Shown here: piece after piece, positions 25,112 through 34,231 of the stretch
Layout of the letters: every line of letters starts with the position of its first letter
How positions within the stretch are numbered: position 1 is the stretch's first letter
Source: JAXMCI01 sp046349435
Lineage (GTDB): Bacteria > Pseudomonadota > Alphaproteobacteria > Dongiales > Dongiaceae
Reading direction: 5' to 3'
Length of the DNA stretch: 64,000 bases
Assembly: GCA_046349435.1 (NCBI GenBank)
Contig: JAXMCI010000032.1
Coordinates: 20,852 to 84,851, forward strand
Translations under genes and position numbers: made by a program
Notes under the pieces: generated by a model
Told to the model about the DNA's origin: nothing
The model's database searches: none
Seen by the model: the letters and a program-made list of their open reading frames with translations, nothing else

Positions 25112-25140
25112 ACGTTAGGTGGACCAGTTTGGCCCGTCAA
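25112..25140 (-). promoter_or_regulatory. Sigma-70-like promoter for the homocysteine synthase gene
   Basis: On the minus strand TTGACG (25135-25140) is separated by exactly 17 bases from TAACGT (25112-25117). The -35 matches the consensus at five of six positions; the -10 is weaker. It points toward the PLP-enzyme gene. Confidence 0.5.
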
Positions 25141-25187
25141 GTCCTCGATGAATGCCAGATGAACGGCCGCGCCGAGCCGACCCGCGC

Positions 25188-25220
25188 ACAGAGAAAGGGC
25201 CGCCGGAGTCCGGCGGCCCT
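25188..25220 (-). terminator. Rho-independent terminator with perfect 12-base arms
   Basis: AGGGCCGCCGGA (25196-25207) and TCCGGCGGCCCT (25209-25220) form a perfect inverted repeat. On the minus strand it is followed by TTCTCTG, giving a CCCTTTCTCT tail. It would stop leftward transcripts coming from the amidohydrolase gene or from a short transcript between 25222 and 25330. Confidence 0.7.
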
Positions 25221-25221
25221 A

Positions 25222-25548
25222 GTATGACAGGGAGGCGTCAACAGGATCGATGCGATCCAGCGCCATCCGTGATCGGATGTCGCGTGCGAATCAAGGTACC
25301 GGTTGGAACTTAAATAAAGATTAACGCGGGCGCAGGTCCTTCCCGGAGCACTCGCGCCGCGTGCGCCGGCGGAACAGCCGCCGCTTCCCTGCAGGCGCCG
25401 GGAACCCGCAGAAACAAAAGGGAATCACGCGCAGGCACGGCGCCGCGGAGCTGAGCCCGCGATGGCGCCACGGCGTTCTCCGCGTCCGCGCGCCGCCTGA
25501 GATCTTCCCAAATGCGCCTGCGGCGCCGGCGGGATATGGCAGCCCGCC
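25222..25548. other. Non-coding gap with an AT-rich patch
   Basis: This 327-base stretch has no convincing gene. An AT-rich patch around 25300-25325 (ACTTAAATAAAGATTAAC) stands out from the GC-rich surroundings and may be a promoter. On the minus strand a 15-codon frame (starts MALDRID, 25219-25266 approximately) ends directly at the terminator hairpin. It has no clear ribosome-binding site. The rest (25330-25548) shows nothing I can name. Confidence 0.35.
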
Positions 25549-27123
25549 TCACGCCCCGGTCGGGATCACCCATTCGCGGCGGCCGCGGGGGGTGGTGACG
25601 TATTCCGGCCAGCGGAAGTGGATCGGCGGCGCGTAGTCGCAGAGCGGCGCCAGCCAGCGCGTGCCGCCGATGCCGCCGCCGGTGCGCGCGACGAACTCCG
25701 CCCTGGCTGCCGCCACCAGCGCAGGGTCGCTCGCCAGGTCGAGGATGGTGAGCGCCAGCGTCCTGGCCGCCGTGTCGATCATCGGGTCGATGCAGGGCGC
25801 GAGCCCGCCCAGCGCGTTCATCGCCCAGGCCGGCCAGCCCTGCCCGTCCGGCCGCGGCGCCAGGGTCGGCCGGCCGACATAGAGCCGCACCGTGGGCGCA
25901 TGCCAGCAGAACTCGGTGTAGTCGTCCGAGGTGAAGTGCTCCTGCGTCGCCGGCAGCATGCGGCGCAGCGCCGCCTCCGCCGCCTCGGGCTCGACCAGCT
26001 GCTCGGTCTCGGCGAGGAACGGCCGCTCCGCCGCCGGCAGCCCGAGGCCGGCGCGGATGCGGTTGGCGAGCGCGATCGCCTCCGGCCCGAACTGCGGCGC
26101 GCCCACCGCCGCGAGGTTGCGCCAGGTCGCCCGGGCCAGCACGTGGTTGGGCAGGCCGGGACGACCCTTGGTCACCCAGTCGCGCTGCCAGCCGCAATGC
26201 GCCAGCCGCGCCGCCGCGTCGGCGAAATGGTCGAGCGCGCGGATCACATGCTCGGCCATCGCCACCGTCGAGACGCGGCAGAGATACATGATCTGCGCCA
26301 GCCGGGCCGGCAGGTTGTCGGCGGTCGCCTGGCCCATGGTCAGGATCGCCTCGTTCATCGACCAGCTCTGGCCGCTCGCCAGCACATGCTCCTTGAGCGC
26401 CTTGCCGGCGAGGTACATCTGCACCACCGCGTCGTTGGCGCCGGGCGCGCGCGCCGCCGAATGGTAGGCCGGGATCGGCGAATCCGACGGCATGGCAAGC
26501 CAGCTCTCCGGGCTGTCGCAGCGGAAGCTGTAGATCGCGCCATAGGCCGCGCCGCAATGGGTGTTCCAGCGCACGGTGTTGCACAGCGGCAGCATGTAGA
26601 AGGGATGGAAGCTGAGGGCGGCGTCGAGGTCGTCGTAGTAGCCGCGCGCCGCGTGGATCGGCTTGGATCCCCGCACCTTCTCGGCCGGCTCGCCGAAGAG
26701 CTTCAGCCGGCCGCCGATGCCGTGGCGCTGCATCGCCGCCTTGGCCGCCAGCATGCCGGCCAGCGATGCGATGCCGAGCGCCGAGTGCGGATCGGTGTGG
26801 CCGCCCGCCTCCGGGCTCAGCCCGTCGCGCGGCCGCTCCACCACGTCGGCCGCCTGGCAGTTGCCGGGCACGCCGTCATACTCGACATAGCCGCCGATGG
26901 TCGGCCCGGCCCCGTTCTCCCAAACCGCGCAGAAGGCGGTCGGCATGCCGCCCGAGCCGCGCTCGACCGCGAAGCCCTCGGCCGCCAGCCGCTCGGCATA
27001 CCAATCCGCGGACAGGTACTCGCGCCAGGCGGTCTCGCCGAATTCCCAGATCGTCCGGTTCCAGGCGGACCAGTCGGCGCGGTGCGCCTCGATCCAGCCG
27101 AGCGCGGTGTCGCGTGCCGTCAT
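25549..27123 (-). CDS. M20-family amidohydrolase (AbgB-like aminobenzoyl-glutamate utilisation type)
   Basis: This 524-aa M20 peptidase-like protein starts with TALGWIEAHRADWSAWNRTIWEFGETAWREY. The metal-site region GGHTDPHSALGIASLAGMLAAK and the following LFGEPAEKVRGSKPIHAARG (residues about 118-165, quoted in parts) match the AbgB branch. A second metal-site stretch HCGAAYGAIYSF and the C-terminal HFTSDDYTEFCWHAPTVRLY are also present. It probably cleaves an amide of an amino acid conjugate. GGGAGGAGC precedes the ATG at 27123. The gene is monocistronic and divergent from the cyclase/TPR gene. Confidence 0.85.
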   Translation of the reverse strand: MTARDTALGWIEAHRADWSAWNRTIWEFGETAWREYLSADWYAERLAAEGFAVERGSGGMPTAFCAVWENGAGPTIGGYVEYDGVPGNCQAADVVERPRDGLSPEAGGHTDPHSALGIASLAGMLAAKAAMQRHGIGGRLKLFGEPAEKVRGSKPIHAARGYYDDLDAALSFHPFYMLPLCNTVRWNTHCGAAYGAIYSFRCDSPESWLAMPSDSPIPAYHSAARAPGANDAVVQMYLAGKALKEHVLASGQSWSMNEAILTMGQATADNLPARLAQIMYLCRVSTVAMAEHVIRALDHFADAAARLAHCGWQRDWVTKGRPGLPNHVLARATWRNLAAVGAPQFGPEAIALANRIRAGLGLPAAERPFLAETEQLVEPEAAEAALRRMLPATQEHFTSDDYTEFCWHAPTVRLYVGRPTLAPRPDGQGWPAWAMNALGGLAPCIDPMIDTAARTLALTILDLASDPALVAAARAEFVARTGGGIGGTRWLAPLCDYAPPIHFRWPEYVTTPRGRREWVIPTGA

Positions 27124-27255
27124 TGTGCGATGCTCCTCCCTCCCGTCGGGCATCGATCATAGCCGGGCATCGGCCGCGGGTGGGCCCGATGGACTCGGGA
27201 TCGGAGCGCCTCTAGCATCGCGCCCGCGTCCTCGACGGAAAGGATCTCGGCGCGA

Positions 27256-29136
27256 ATGAGCGAGGCTCCGCGGCCCCAGCGACGGCTGGCGGCGATCCTG
27301 GCTGCCGACGTCGTCGGCTACAGCCGGCTGATGCAGCGGGACGAGGTCGGCACGCTGGACGCGCTGCGGAGCCGGCGCCGGGAGATCCTCGATCCGACGC
27401 TGGCGCGGTTCGGCGGCCGCGTCGTCAAGCTGATGGGCGACGGGGTGCTGGCCGAGTTCGCCAGCGTGGTCGACGCCGTCGAGTGCGCCGCGCGCCTGCA
27501 GCAGGCGATGGACCAGGCCAACCGCGACGAGCCGGAGGACCGGCGCATCGTGCTGCGCATCGGCATCAATCTCGGCGACATCGTGGTCGAGGGCGACGAT
27601 CTCTACGGCGACGGCGTCAACATCGCCGCCCGTCTCGAGGCCCTCGCCGAGCCCGGCGGCATCCTCGTCTCGCAGGCCGTCGCCGACCATGCGGGCAACA
27701 GGACGCAGCTCGCCTTCGAGGCGCTCGGCGCCCGCGAGCTGAAGAACATCGCGGGGCCGGTGCAGGTCTGCCGGGTGATCGCGGCGGGCCGGCCGGCGCC
27801 ACCCGTGACGGCCGCCCCCGCCGCCGCCCCGCCGGCGAAGCCCTCCGTCGCCGTGCTGCCCTTCGCCAACCTCAGCGGCGACCAGGAGCAGGAGTACTTC
27901 AGCGACGGCATCACCGAGGACATCATCACCGACCTGTCGAAGGTCCCCGGCCTGTTCGTCCTCGGGCGCAACACCGTCTTCGCCCTCAAGGGCAAGCCGG
28001 ATGAGATCCCGCAGATCGCGCGCCGGCTCAAGGTCGCCTACGTGCTCGAAGGCAGCGTCCGCAAGGCCGGCCAGCGGGTACGCATCACCGCGCAGCTCAG
28101 CGACGGCGGCAGCGGCGGCCAGGTCTGGGCCGAGCGCTTCGACCGGACGCTCGACGACGTCTTCGCCATCCAGGACGAGATCGCGAAGAGCGTCGTCGAG
28201 GCCCTGAAGATCAAGCTGATCGGCGGCGAGCTGCGGAACGCCCGGTCGACCTGGAATGTCGGCGCCTACGAATGCTACCTCCAGGGACGCTCGCTGCTGC
28301 ACGAGAACTGGAGCGGCAAGCCGATGCTGCGGGCGGCACGCAAGATGTTCGAGCGGGCCGTGCAGATCGATCCGGCCTACGACCGGGCCCTGGCCGGCAT
28401 GGCCGACTGCGATGCCTTCCTGTGGATCGCCGGCGATCTCGACGTCTCCTTCGAGACGATGCTCGCCAACAGCGGCAAGGCGCTCGAGCTCTCGCCCGAC
28501 CTCGCCGAGGCGCATGCCTCGCGGGCGCTGGCGCTCTATCTGAGCGGCCGCCGCGACGAGGCCGGGCCCGGCTTCGAGCGGGCCATCGCGCTCGATGGCG
28601 ATCTCTGGGCCGCCTGGTTCTTCTACGGGATGAGCAGCCGCGGGCAGGGCCAGCTCGACAAGGCGGCGCGGCTCTTCGCGCGTGCCGCGGAGCTCAACCA
28701 GAGCAACTGGCTGCCGGTCACCATGCTCTCCGACGTCCTCGAGGCGATGGGCCGGCACGACGAGGCCCTGGCCGCGGCGCGGCGGTCGCTCGAGAGGATC
28801 CGGGCCGGGCTCGAGCGCCGGCCCGACAATGCCGACGCGGTGTCCCTGGGGGCGGCGACCCTGGTCTATCTCGACGAGTTCGCGGCCGCGGAGGAGTGGG
28901 CCGACCGGGCCGTGCTGCTCGACCCGGACAGCTTCGGCGTCCGCTACAACTACGCCTGCACGCATGCGGTGATCGGCAACCCCGACCGCGCGATGGACGC
29001 GCTGGAGCGGATCTACGCGCGGTCGCCGCGGGCCCGCGGCTGGCTGCTCGGCATGGTGCGCAACGACACCCAGATGAACCCGCTGCGCGATCGCCCGGAC
29101 TTCCGCGATCTCGTCGCCCGCCTCGAGCAGGGCTGA
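27256..29136 (+). CDS. Class III adenylate/guanylate cyclase with TolB-like and TPR domains
   Basis: This 626-aa protein has an N-terminal class III nucleotidyl cyclase domain (about 8-180) with the metal-binding ILAADVVGYSRLM, VKLMGDGVLAEF and GDDLYGDGVNIAARLEALA. A TolB/FlgO-like alpha/beta segment follows at about 193-310 (SVAVLPFANLSGDQEQ; YVLEGSVRKAGQRVRITAQL), and then TPR-type helices to the end (about 330-600). No membrane segment is visible. This architecture is common in Rhizobiales and Rhodospirillales; the ligand of the C-terminal part is unknown. The regulator at 34232-36244 carries the same TolB-TPR tail on a DNA-binding head. Confidence 0.88.
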   Translation: MSEAPRPQRRLAAILAADVVGYSRLMQRDEVGTLDALRSRRREILDPTLARFGGRVVKLMGDGVLAEFASVVDAVECAARLQQAMDQANRDEPEDRRIVLRIGINLGDIVVEGDDLYGDGVNIAARLEALAEPGGILVSQAVADHAGNRTQLAFEALGARELKNIAGPVQVCRVIAAGRPAPPVTAAPAAAPPAKPSVAVLPFANLSGDQEQEYFSDGITEDIITDLSKVPGLFVLGRNTVFALKGKPDEIPQIARRLKVAYVLEGSVRKAGQRVRITAQLSDGGSGGQVWAERFDRTLDDVFAIQDEIAKSVVEALKIKLIGGELRNARSTWNVGAYECYLQGRSLLHENWSGKPMLRAARKMFERAVQIDPAYDRALAGMADCDAFLWIAGDLDVSFETMLANSGKALELSPDLAEAHASRALALYLSGRRDEAGPGFERAIALDGDLWAAWFFYGMSSRGQGQLDKAARLFARAAELNQSNWLPVTMLSDVLEAMGRHDEALAAARRSLERIRAGLERRPDNADAVSLGAATLVYLDEFAAAEEWADRAVLLDPDSFGVRYNYACTHAVIGNPDRAMDALERIYARSPRARGWLLGMVRNDTQMNPLRDRPDFRDLVARLEQG

Positions 29137-29217
29137 GCCGCCGGCCGCTTTCCACTGTCGTACCGCCGCCGCTGCCCTTATCGTGGCGACCACGGCAGGC
29201 CGACAGGAGCATCGGGA

Positions 29218-30309
29218 TTGGCGGGAGAGCCGGCGCCGCTGCTGCGCGCCATCGACATCCGCAAGAGCTACGGCGCGACGCGCGCGCTCGACGGCGTCTC
29301 GCTGGAGATCCGGCAGGGCGAGTTCCTCACGCTGCTCGGGCCGTCGGGGTCGGGCAAGACCACGCTGCTGATGATCCTCGCCGGATTCCTCGAGCCGAGC
29401 GCCGGCCGGCTCGAGGAGCGCGGCACCGACATCACCCGGCTGCCGGCCGAGAAGCGCAGCTACGGCATGGTGTTCCAGGGCTACGCCCTGTTCCCGCACA
29501 TGAGCGTCGAGGACAACATCGCCTTCCCGCTCACCATCCGCCGCCTGCCGGCGGCCGAGCGGCGCCGGCGGGTCGACCGGCTGATCGCCACGGTCGGGCT
29601 GGAGATGCACCGGCGCAAGCGGCCGGCGCAGCTCTCGGGCGGCCAGCAACAGCGCGTCGCGCTCGCCCGCGCGCTGGTCTTCGAGCCGAAGCTGCTGCTG
29701 CTCGACGAGCCGCTCTCGGCGCTCGACAAGAACCTGCGCGAGCAGATGCAGGGCGAGCTGAAGCGGCTGCATGCCGAGACCGGCACGACCTTCGTCTTCG
29801 TCACCCACGACCAGGGCGAGGCGCTGGCGCTGTCCACCCGCATCGCCATCTTCGACCATGGCCGGATCGCCCAGATCGGCACCCCCGAGGAGGTCTATGA
29901 GCGGCCGGCCAACCGCTTCGTCGCCGAGTTCCTCGGCCGCATCAACCTCTTCCCGCTCGAGGCGGTGCGGCGCGAGGGCGAGCTCGCCCGCGGCGGTTTC
30001 GAGGGCCGCCTGCTGGCGGCGCCGGCCCGCCCGGCGCCCGACGGAAGCGGCCTGCTCGCCGTGCGGCCGGAGTTCATGAGCCTGCACGAGGCCGAGCCGG
30101 CCGCCGGCAACGCGGTGCCCGCCACCGTCGCCGGCATCACCTATGCCGGAGCGACCCGCCAGCTGCAGCTGCGCACCGCCGGCGGCCGCGAGATCACCCT
30201 GGGACTGCCGAGCGCCGCGCCGCTGCCGGGCGCCGGCGACGGCCGCGAGATCTGGGTCGCCTGGCCGATCGAACGCGGCTACCTTCTGCCCGGCGAGAGG
30301 CCGACATAG
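29218..30309 (+). CDS. ABC transporter ATP-binding protein, spermidine/putrescine (PotA) type
   Basis: This 363-aa ATPase has Walker A LLGPSGSGKTTLL near residue 42, the Q-loop VFQGYALFPHMSVEDNIAF, the signature LSGGQQQRVALARAL, Walker B LLLLDEPLSALDKNLR and the H-loop VFVTHDQGEAL. A C-terminal TOBE/OB regulatory domain follows from about 240. TTG 29218 is used as start, nine bases after CAGGAG. It is the first gene of a five-gene uptake operon that ends with a hydrolase. Confidence 0.93.
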   Translation: MAGEPAPLLRAIDIRKSYGATRALDGVSLEIRQGEFLTLLGPSGSGKTTLLMILAGFLEPSAGRLEERGTDITRLPAEKRSYGMVFQGYALFPHMSVEDNIAFPLTIRRLPAAERRRRVDRLIATVGLEMHRRKRPAQLSGGQQQRVALARALVFEPKLLLLDEPLSALDKNLREQMQGELKRLHAETGTTFVFVTHDQGEALALSTRIAIFDHGRIAQIGTPEEVYERPANRFVAEFLGRINLFPLEAVRREGELARGGFEGRLLAAPARPAPDGSGLLAVRPEFMSLHEAEPAAGNAVPATVAGITYAGATRQLQLRTAGGREITLGLPSAAPLPGAGDGREIWVAWPIERGYLLPGERPT

Positions 30310-30359
30310 AAGCGGGTCCCGGCGAACGCTCGAGGTTTCAGCGCAACAGGAGACAGACG

Positions 30360-31478
30360 ATGCAGGACAAGTTTCAGCGGGACTGCCTGGAGATCCTGGC
30401 CGGGCGGCTGGCCCGCGGCGAGATCGACCGGCGCGGCTTCCTGAAGGCGGCGGCGCTGCTGACCGGCGGCGCCGCGGCGGCGGCCGGGCTGCCGCGGCCG
30501 GCCGAGGCGGCGGCCAAGCAGCTGGTCTTCGTCAACTGGGGCGGCGACGCCATCAAGGCCTACGACAAGGCCTACGGGAAACCGTTCCACAAGGAGACCG
30601 GGATCACCGTCAAGGAGGACGGCACCGGCCCGACCGAGGGCGCCATCGCCGCCCAGTTCAAGAGCGGCAAGCCGACCTGGGACCTCGTCGACGCCGATCC
30701 CTTCTCGGCGATCACGCTGGGCAAGCAGGGGATGATCGAGCCGATCGACTACAAGATCGTCGACAAGGGCAAGATGCGGCCCGGCTTCGGCTGGGACTAC
30801 GCCGCTTCCAGCTACTTCTACAGCTACGTGATCGCCTACGATTCCTCGAAGTTCGGCGGCCAGGCGCCGACCGGCATGGCCGACTTCTTCGACGTCAAGA
30901 AGTTCCCGGGCAAGCGGTCGATGTACAAGTGGGGCGCCGCCATGTGGGAGGCGGCACTGCTCGCCGACGGCGTGGCGCCGGACAAGCTCTACCCGCTCGA
31001 CGTCGACCGCGCCAACGCCAAGATCAAGGCCTTCAAGGACAACATCGTCTCCTTCTGGGGCGGCGGCGCGGAGAGCCAGTCGGTGCTGCTCAACGGCGAG
31101 GCCAGCATGGCCATCGTCTGGAACACGCGGGCGGCGCTGATCGAGAAGGACAGCGGCGGCAAGATCAAGTTCATCTGGGACCAGGGGCTGCTCTTCCCCG
31201 GCGCCATGGCGGTCATCAAGAACAACCCGGGCGGCAAGGAGAACGCGATGAAGTTCATCGCCAGCGCCCAGGCCCCGAAGAAGCAGCTGGTGATGTTCGA
31301 GATGCTGACCCAGGGCCCCGCCAACCCGGCGGCCGACGCGCTGATCCCGGCCAGCCAGCGGCACAACAACTGCGTCGACCCGGAGAACATGAAGAAGCAG
31401 ACCGCCTGCAACATGGACTGGTACTCCGAGCACTACTCGGCGGCGCTCGACGCCTACACCAAGGTGATCTCCGCCTGA
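30360..31478 (+). CDS. ABC transporter substrate-binding protein, polyamine (PotD/PotF) type, Tat-exported
   Basis: This 372-aa periplasmic binding protein begins with a Tat-like signal, DRRGFLKAAALLTGGAAAAA. The mature protein starts near LVFVNWGGDAIKAYDKAY and follows the type II fold of polyamine binders (GPTEGAIAAQFKSGKPTWDL; SFWGGGAESQSVLLNGEASM). An acidic/aromatic binding pocket is plausible but ligand residues cannot be fixed by eye. CAGGAGACAG precedes the ATG. Confidence 0.9.
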   Translation: MQDKFQRDCLEILAGRLARGEIDRRGFLKAAALLTGGAAAAAGLPRPAEAAAKQLVFVNWGGDAIKAYDKAYGKPFHKETGITVKEDGTGPTEGAIAAQFKSGKPTWDLVDADPFSAITLGKQGMIEPIDYKIVDKGKMRPGFGWDYAASSYFYSYVIAYDSSKFGGQAPTGMADFFDVKKFPGKRSMYKWGAAMWEAALLADGVAPDKLYPLDVDRANAKIKAFKDNIVSFWGGGAESQSVLLNGEASMAIVWNTRAALIEKDSGGKIKFIWDQGLLFPGAMAVIKNNPGGKENAMKFIASAQAPKKQLVMFEMLTQGPANPAADALIPASQRHNNCVDPENMKKQTACNMDWYSEHYSAALDAYTKVISA

Positions 31479-31554
31479 GCCGGCGGCGCCTCGCCGAAGG
31501 CCGGCCGGGACGGCGCAAGCCGCCCGGCCGGCCCGATCCGGCGATCCTCCAGCG

Positions 31555-32385
31555 ATGACCGGATCGGGCCTGGCCGGGCGGCTGGTCCTGCTGCTGCCGC
31601 TGCCGCTCTTCATCGCGCTCGCCTATGGCGTGCCGTTTCTCGGCATCGCCAGCTGGTCGGTGACGCTGCCCGAGCCCGGCCTCGGGCAGTTCGCCAGGCT
31701 GGCCAGCGACCCGCTGGTCCATTCGGTGCTGCTGCGCACCTTCCGGATCTGCGCCATCGTCACCGCGACGACGGTGGCCGCCGCCTATGCGCTGGCCTGG
31801 CTGTGGGTGTTCGGCGGGCGGCGGCTCCAGCTGCTGGTCGAGTTCTGCGTCCTGGTGCCGTTCTGGATCTCGGTGCTGACCCGCGCCTTCGGCTGGGTCG
31901 TGCTGCTCAACAACAACGGGCTGGTCAACCAGTGGCTGCTGGCGCTCGGCGTCATCCGCGAGCCGCTGACGCTGGTGCGCAACGAGCTCGGCGTGGTGAT
32001 CGGCATGACCCATTTCCTGATCCCCTTCGCCGTCTTCCCGCTGGCCAGCGCGATGCGCCATCTCGACCGCCGGGTGCTGCTCGCCGCGCGCGGGCTCGGC
32101 GCCGGATCGCTGCGCACCTTCTGGGCGGTGTTCGTGCCGATGACCATGCCCGGCATCCTCGGCGCCGGGCTGATCGTCTTCGTCTTCTCCCTGGGATTCT
32201 TCATCACCCCGGCGATCCTCGGCGGCGGCCGCAGCGTGATGGTCGCCGAGTTCGTCTATCTCCGCATGTTCGAGGCGCCGGACTGGGGTCTCGGCGCCGC
32301 GCTCAGCCTGGTGCTGGTGGCGATCGTCGGGCTGCTGGTGGCGGCGCTGTTCCGGCTGGTCCGGGTCGAGCGGCTGGTCGGCTGA
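31555..32385 (+). CDS. ABC transporter permease, PotB type
   Basis: This 276-aa inner-membrane protein has about six hydrophobic helices. It carries the EAA-loop-like contact sequence LLAARGLGAGSLRTFWAVFVPMTMPGI near residues 175-202, where the ATPase docks. It is the first of two permeases and starts 76 bases after the binding-protein gene. Confidence 0.9.
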   Translation: MTGSGLAGRLVLLLPLPLFIALAYGVPFLGIASWSVTLPEPGLGQFARLASDPLVHSVLLRTFRICAIVTATTVAAAYALAWLWVFGGRRLQLLVEFCVLVPFWISVLTRAFGWVVLLNNNGLVNQWLLALGVIREPLTLVRNELGVVIGMTHFLIPFAVFPLASAMRHLDRRVLLAARGLGAGSLRTFWAVFVPMTMPGILGAGLIVFVFSLGFFITPAILGGGRSVMVAEFVYLRMFEAPDWGLGAALSLVLVAIVGLLVAALFRLVRVERLVG

Positions 32386-32389
32386 GGCG

Positions 32390-33220
32390 ATGGGCATCCA
32401 CCGTCCAGGCTGGATCGCGACGCTGCTCGGGCTGCTGCTGGTCGGCTTCCTGCTGCTGCCGCTGATCGCGGTCGTGCCGGTCTCCTTCACGCCGCTGCGC
32501 TACCTCTCCATGCCGCAGGGCGAATGGTCGCTGACCCACTACCGCGACCTGATCGAGGATTCCGACTGGAGCGACAGCCTGCTGCTCAGCCTGCAGATCG
32601 CCGTGCTGGCCAGCATCGTCGCGACCGTGCTGGCGACCGCCTTCGCGCTCGGGCTGTGGTACTTCCAGCCGCGGCTGCGCGGCCTGCTGGTGGGCTTCGT
32701 GCTGCTGCCGATGGTGATCCCGCCGGTGGTCTCGGCGATGACCCTCTATTTCTTCCTGACCTCGGTCTCGCAGGTCTCCGACTGGATCGGCTACGACACC
32801 TGGCCGGGGGTGGCGCTGGCCCATGTCGTGGTCATCGCGCCCTTCGCCGTGGTCGTCGTGCTGGTGTCGCTGGCCCATCTCGACCGCCGCATCGAGATGG
32901 CGGCCCGCGGCATGGGCGCCTCGCTGTGGCAGCGCACCGTGCGGGTGATCCTGCCCAACATCGCCTTCGGCATCGCGTCGGCAGCGCTGCTCTGCTTCGT
33001 GCTGTCCTGGGAGGAGATCGGCGTCACCCTGTTCATCACCAGCGTCGACGCCATCACCCTGCCGCGCCGCATCTGGATGGGGCTGCGCGACAACATCGAC
33101 CCGGCGGTGGCGGCAATCTCGGTGCTGCTGATCGCCCTCACCACGCTGGTCGTCGCCGCCCGCTTCGCCTGGCGCGCGCTCGCCGCCCGCCGTCGCGGCG
33201 CGGTCGAGGCCGGACTCTGA
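32390..33220 (+). CDS. ABC transporter permease, PotC type
   Basis: This 276-aa membrane protein begins four bases after the first permease. It has six predicted helices and the EAA-type loop IEMAARGMGASLWQRTVRVILPNI. LSWEEIGVTLFITSVDAITLPRRIWMGL near the C-terminus is typical of polyamine-type second permeases (quoted pieces from residues about 200-235). It pairs with the preceding gene as a heterodimer. Confidence 0.9.
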   Translation: MGIHRPGWIATLLGLLLVGFLLLPLIAVVPVSFTPLRYLSMPQGEWSLTHYRDLIEDSDWSDSLLLSLQIAVLASIVATVLATAFALGLWYFQPRLRGLLVGFVLLPMVIPPVVSAMTLYFFLTSVSQVSDWIGYDTWPGVALAHVVVIAPFAVVVVLVSLAHLDRRIEMAARGMGASLWQRTVRVILPNIAFGIASAALLCFVLSWEEIGVTLFITSVDAITLPRRIWMGLRDNIDPAVAAISVLLIALTTLVVAARFAWRALAARRRGAVEAGL

Positions 33221-33240
33221 GCAACCCCGAGGAGAACGCC

Positions 33241-34188
33241 ATGAACGCCCCCGAACGGATCGCCCCCGAAACTGCCGGCCAGGACCGCTTCTCGCTGCAG
33301 CGCCGCCGCCCCGAGGGCGGCACCGCCCGCCTCAACTACTGGGGCTCGAGCAACGAGACCGACGTGCTGACCGACGTGATGCTGTGCCGGCCCGATCATC
33401 TCAAGCACCTCGCCACCAGCTCGCTGTCGCGCAAGTACCTGCGCGAGGATCCCGCCGACATCGCGGTCGCCAAGCGGCAGCATGCCGAGCTGATGGCGGC
33501 CTACGAGCATTTCGGGGTGCGCGTCCATCTCGCCGAGGCCGACCCCAACCTGCCCTATCAGGTCTATACCCGCGACTCGAGCTTCATGACCCCCTACGGC
33601 GCGGTCATCACCAACATGGCCAACTGGTGGCGGCGCGGCGAGAACTTCGCCGCCATCCGCGCCTACGAGAAGATCGGCGTGCCGATCTACGACATGGTGA
33701 CGGCCGGCACCTTCGAGGGCGGCGACTTCGACGTCGTCGAGGAGGGCTGCGTGCTGATCGGCTGCGGCGGCGAGCGCACCCAGGAGGAGGCGGCGCGCCA
33801 GGTGCAGTCCTGGTTCGACAAGGAGGGCTGGGAGACCCGGCTCGCCTTCTTCGATCCGTTCTACGTCCATATCGACCTGATGGTCGTGCCGATCGCCCAC
33901 AAGCTCGCCGCCGTCTGCCTGGAGAGCACCGAGCCCGGCATCGTCGACTGGCTGAAGGGCAAGGGCTTCGACATCATCCCGGTGCCGTTCCAGGACACCA
34001 TGACACTCGGCTGCAACGTCATGACGATGGGCCGCGACCGGGTCATCGCGCCCGCCCATTCGCGCAGCCTGATCGGCCAGCTCAAGGCGCGCGGCTTCGA
34101 GGTTGCCGAGGTCGACATGAGCGAGATCTCGAAGACCGGCGGCGGCATCCACTGCATGGCCCAGGAGCTGCGCCGCGTGCCGGCGTAG
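33241..34188 (+). CDS. Amidinotransferase-fold hydrolase (dimethylargininase/arginine deiminase-related)
   Basis: This 315-aa protein has the fold markers of guanidino-modifying enzymes: VYTRDSSFMTPYGAVI near residue 108, the EGGDFDVVEEGCVLIG motif near 158, a catalytic His in FYVHIDLMVVPI and the catalytic Cys in GGGIHCMAQEL near the C-terminus. These enzymes hydrolyse or transfer amidino groups on arginine-like compounds. It is the last gene of the polyamine-type ABC operon (20 bases after the permease, with GAGGAGAACGCC), so it probably acts on the imported guanidino compound. Confidence 0.88.
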   Translation: MNAPERIAPETAGQDRFSLQRRRPEGGTARLNYWGSSNETDVLTDVMLCRPDHLKHLATSSLSRKYLREDPADIAVAKRQHAELMAAYEHFGVRVHLAEADPNLPYQVYTRDSSFMTPYGAVITNMANWWRRGENFAAIRAYEKIGVPIYDMVTAGTFEGGDFDVVEEGCVLIGCGGERTQEEAARQVQSWFDKEGWETRLAFFDPFYVHIDLMVVPIAHKLAAVCLESTEPGIVDWLKGKGFDIIPVPFQDTMTLGCNVMTMGRDRVIAPAHSRSLIGQLKARGFEVAEVDMSEISKTGGGIHCMAQELRRVPA

Positions 34189-34231
34189 GCGCCGGCGGCG
34201 GCCCCGCCTTCGCCACGGCCGACGGCCGCGA

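Noticed and set aside
25361..25636. A 91-codon plus-strand open frame after the terminator region
   Set aside because: It runs into the 3' end of the amidohydrolase on the opposite strand and has Arg/Pro-rich shadow composition.
27157..30087. A 976-codon minus-strand open frame opposite the cyclase and ABC ATPase
   Set aside because: No recognisable motifs; the plus strand has intact cyclase and ATPase signatures.
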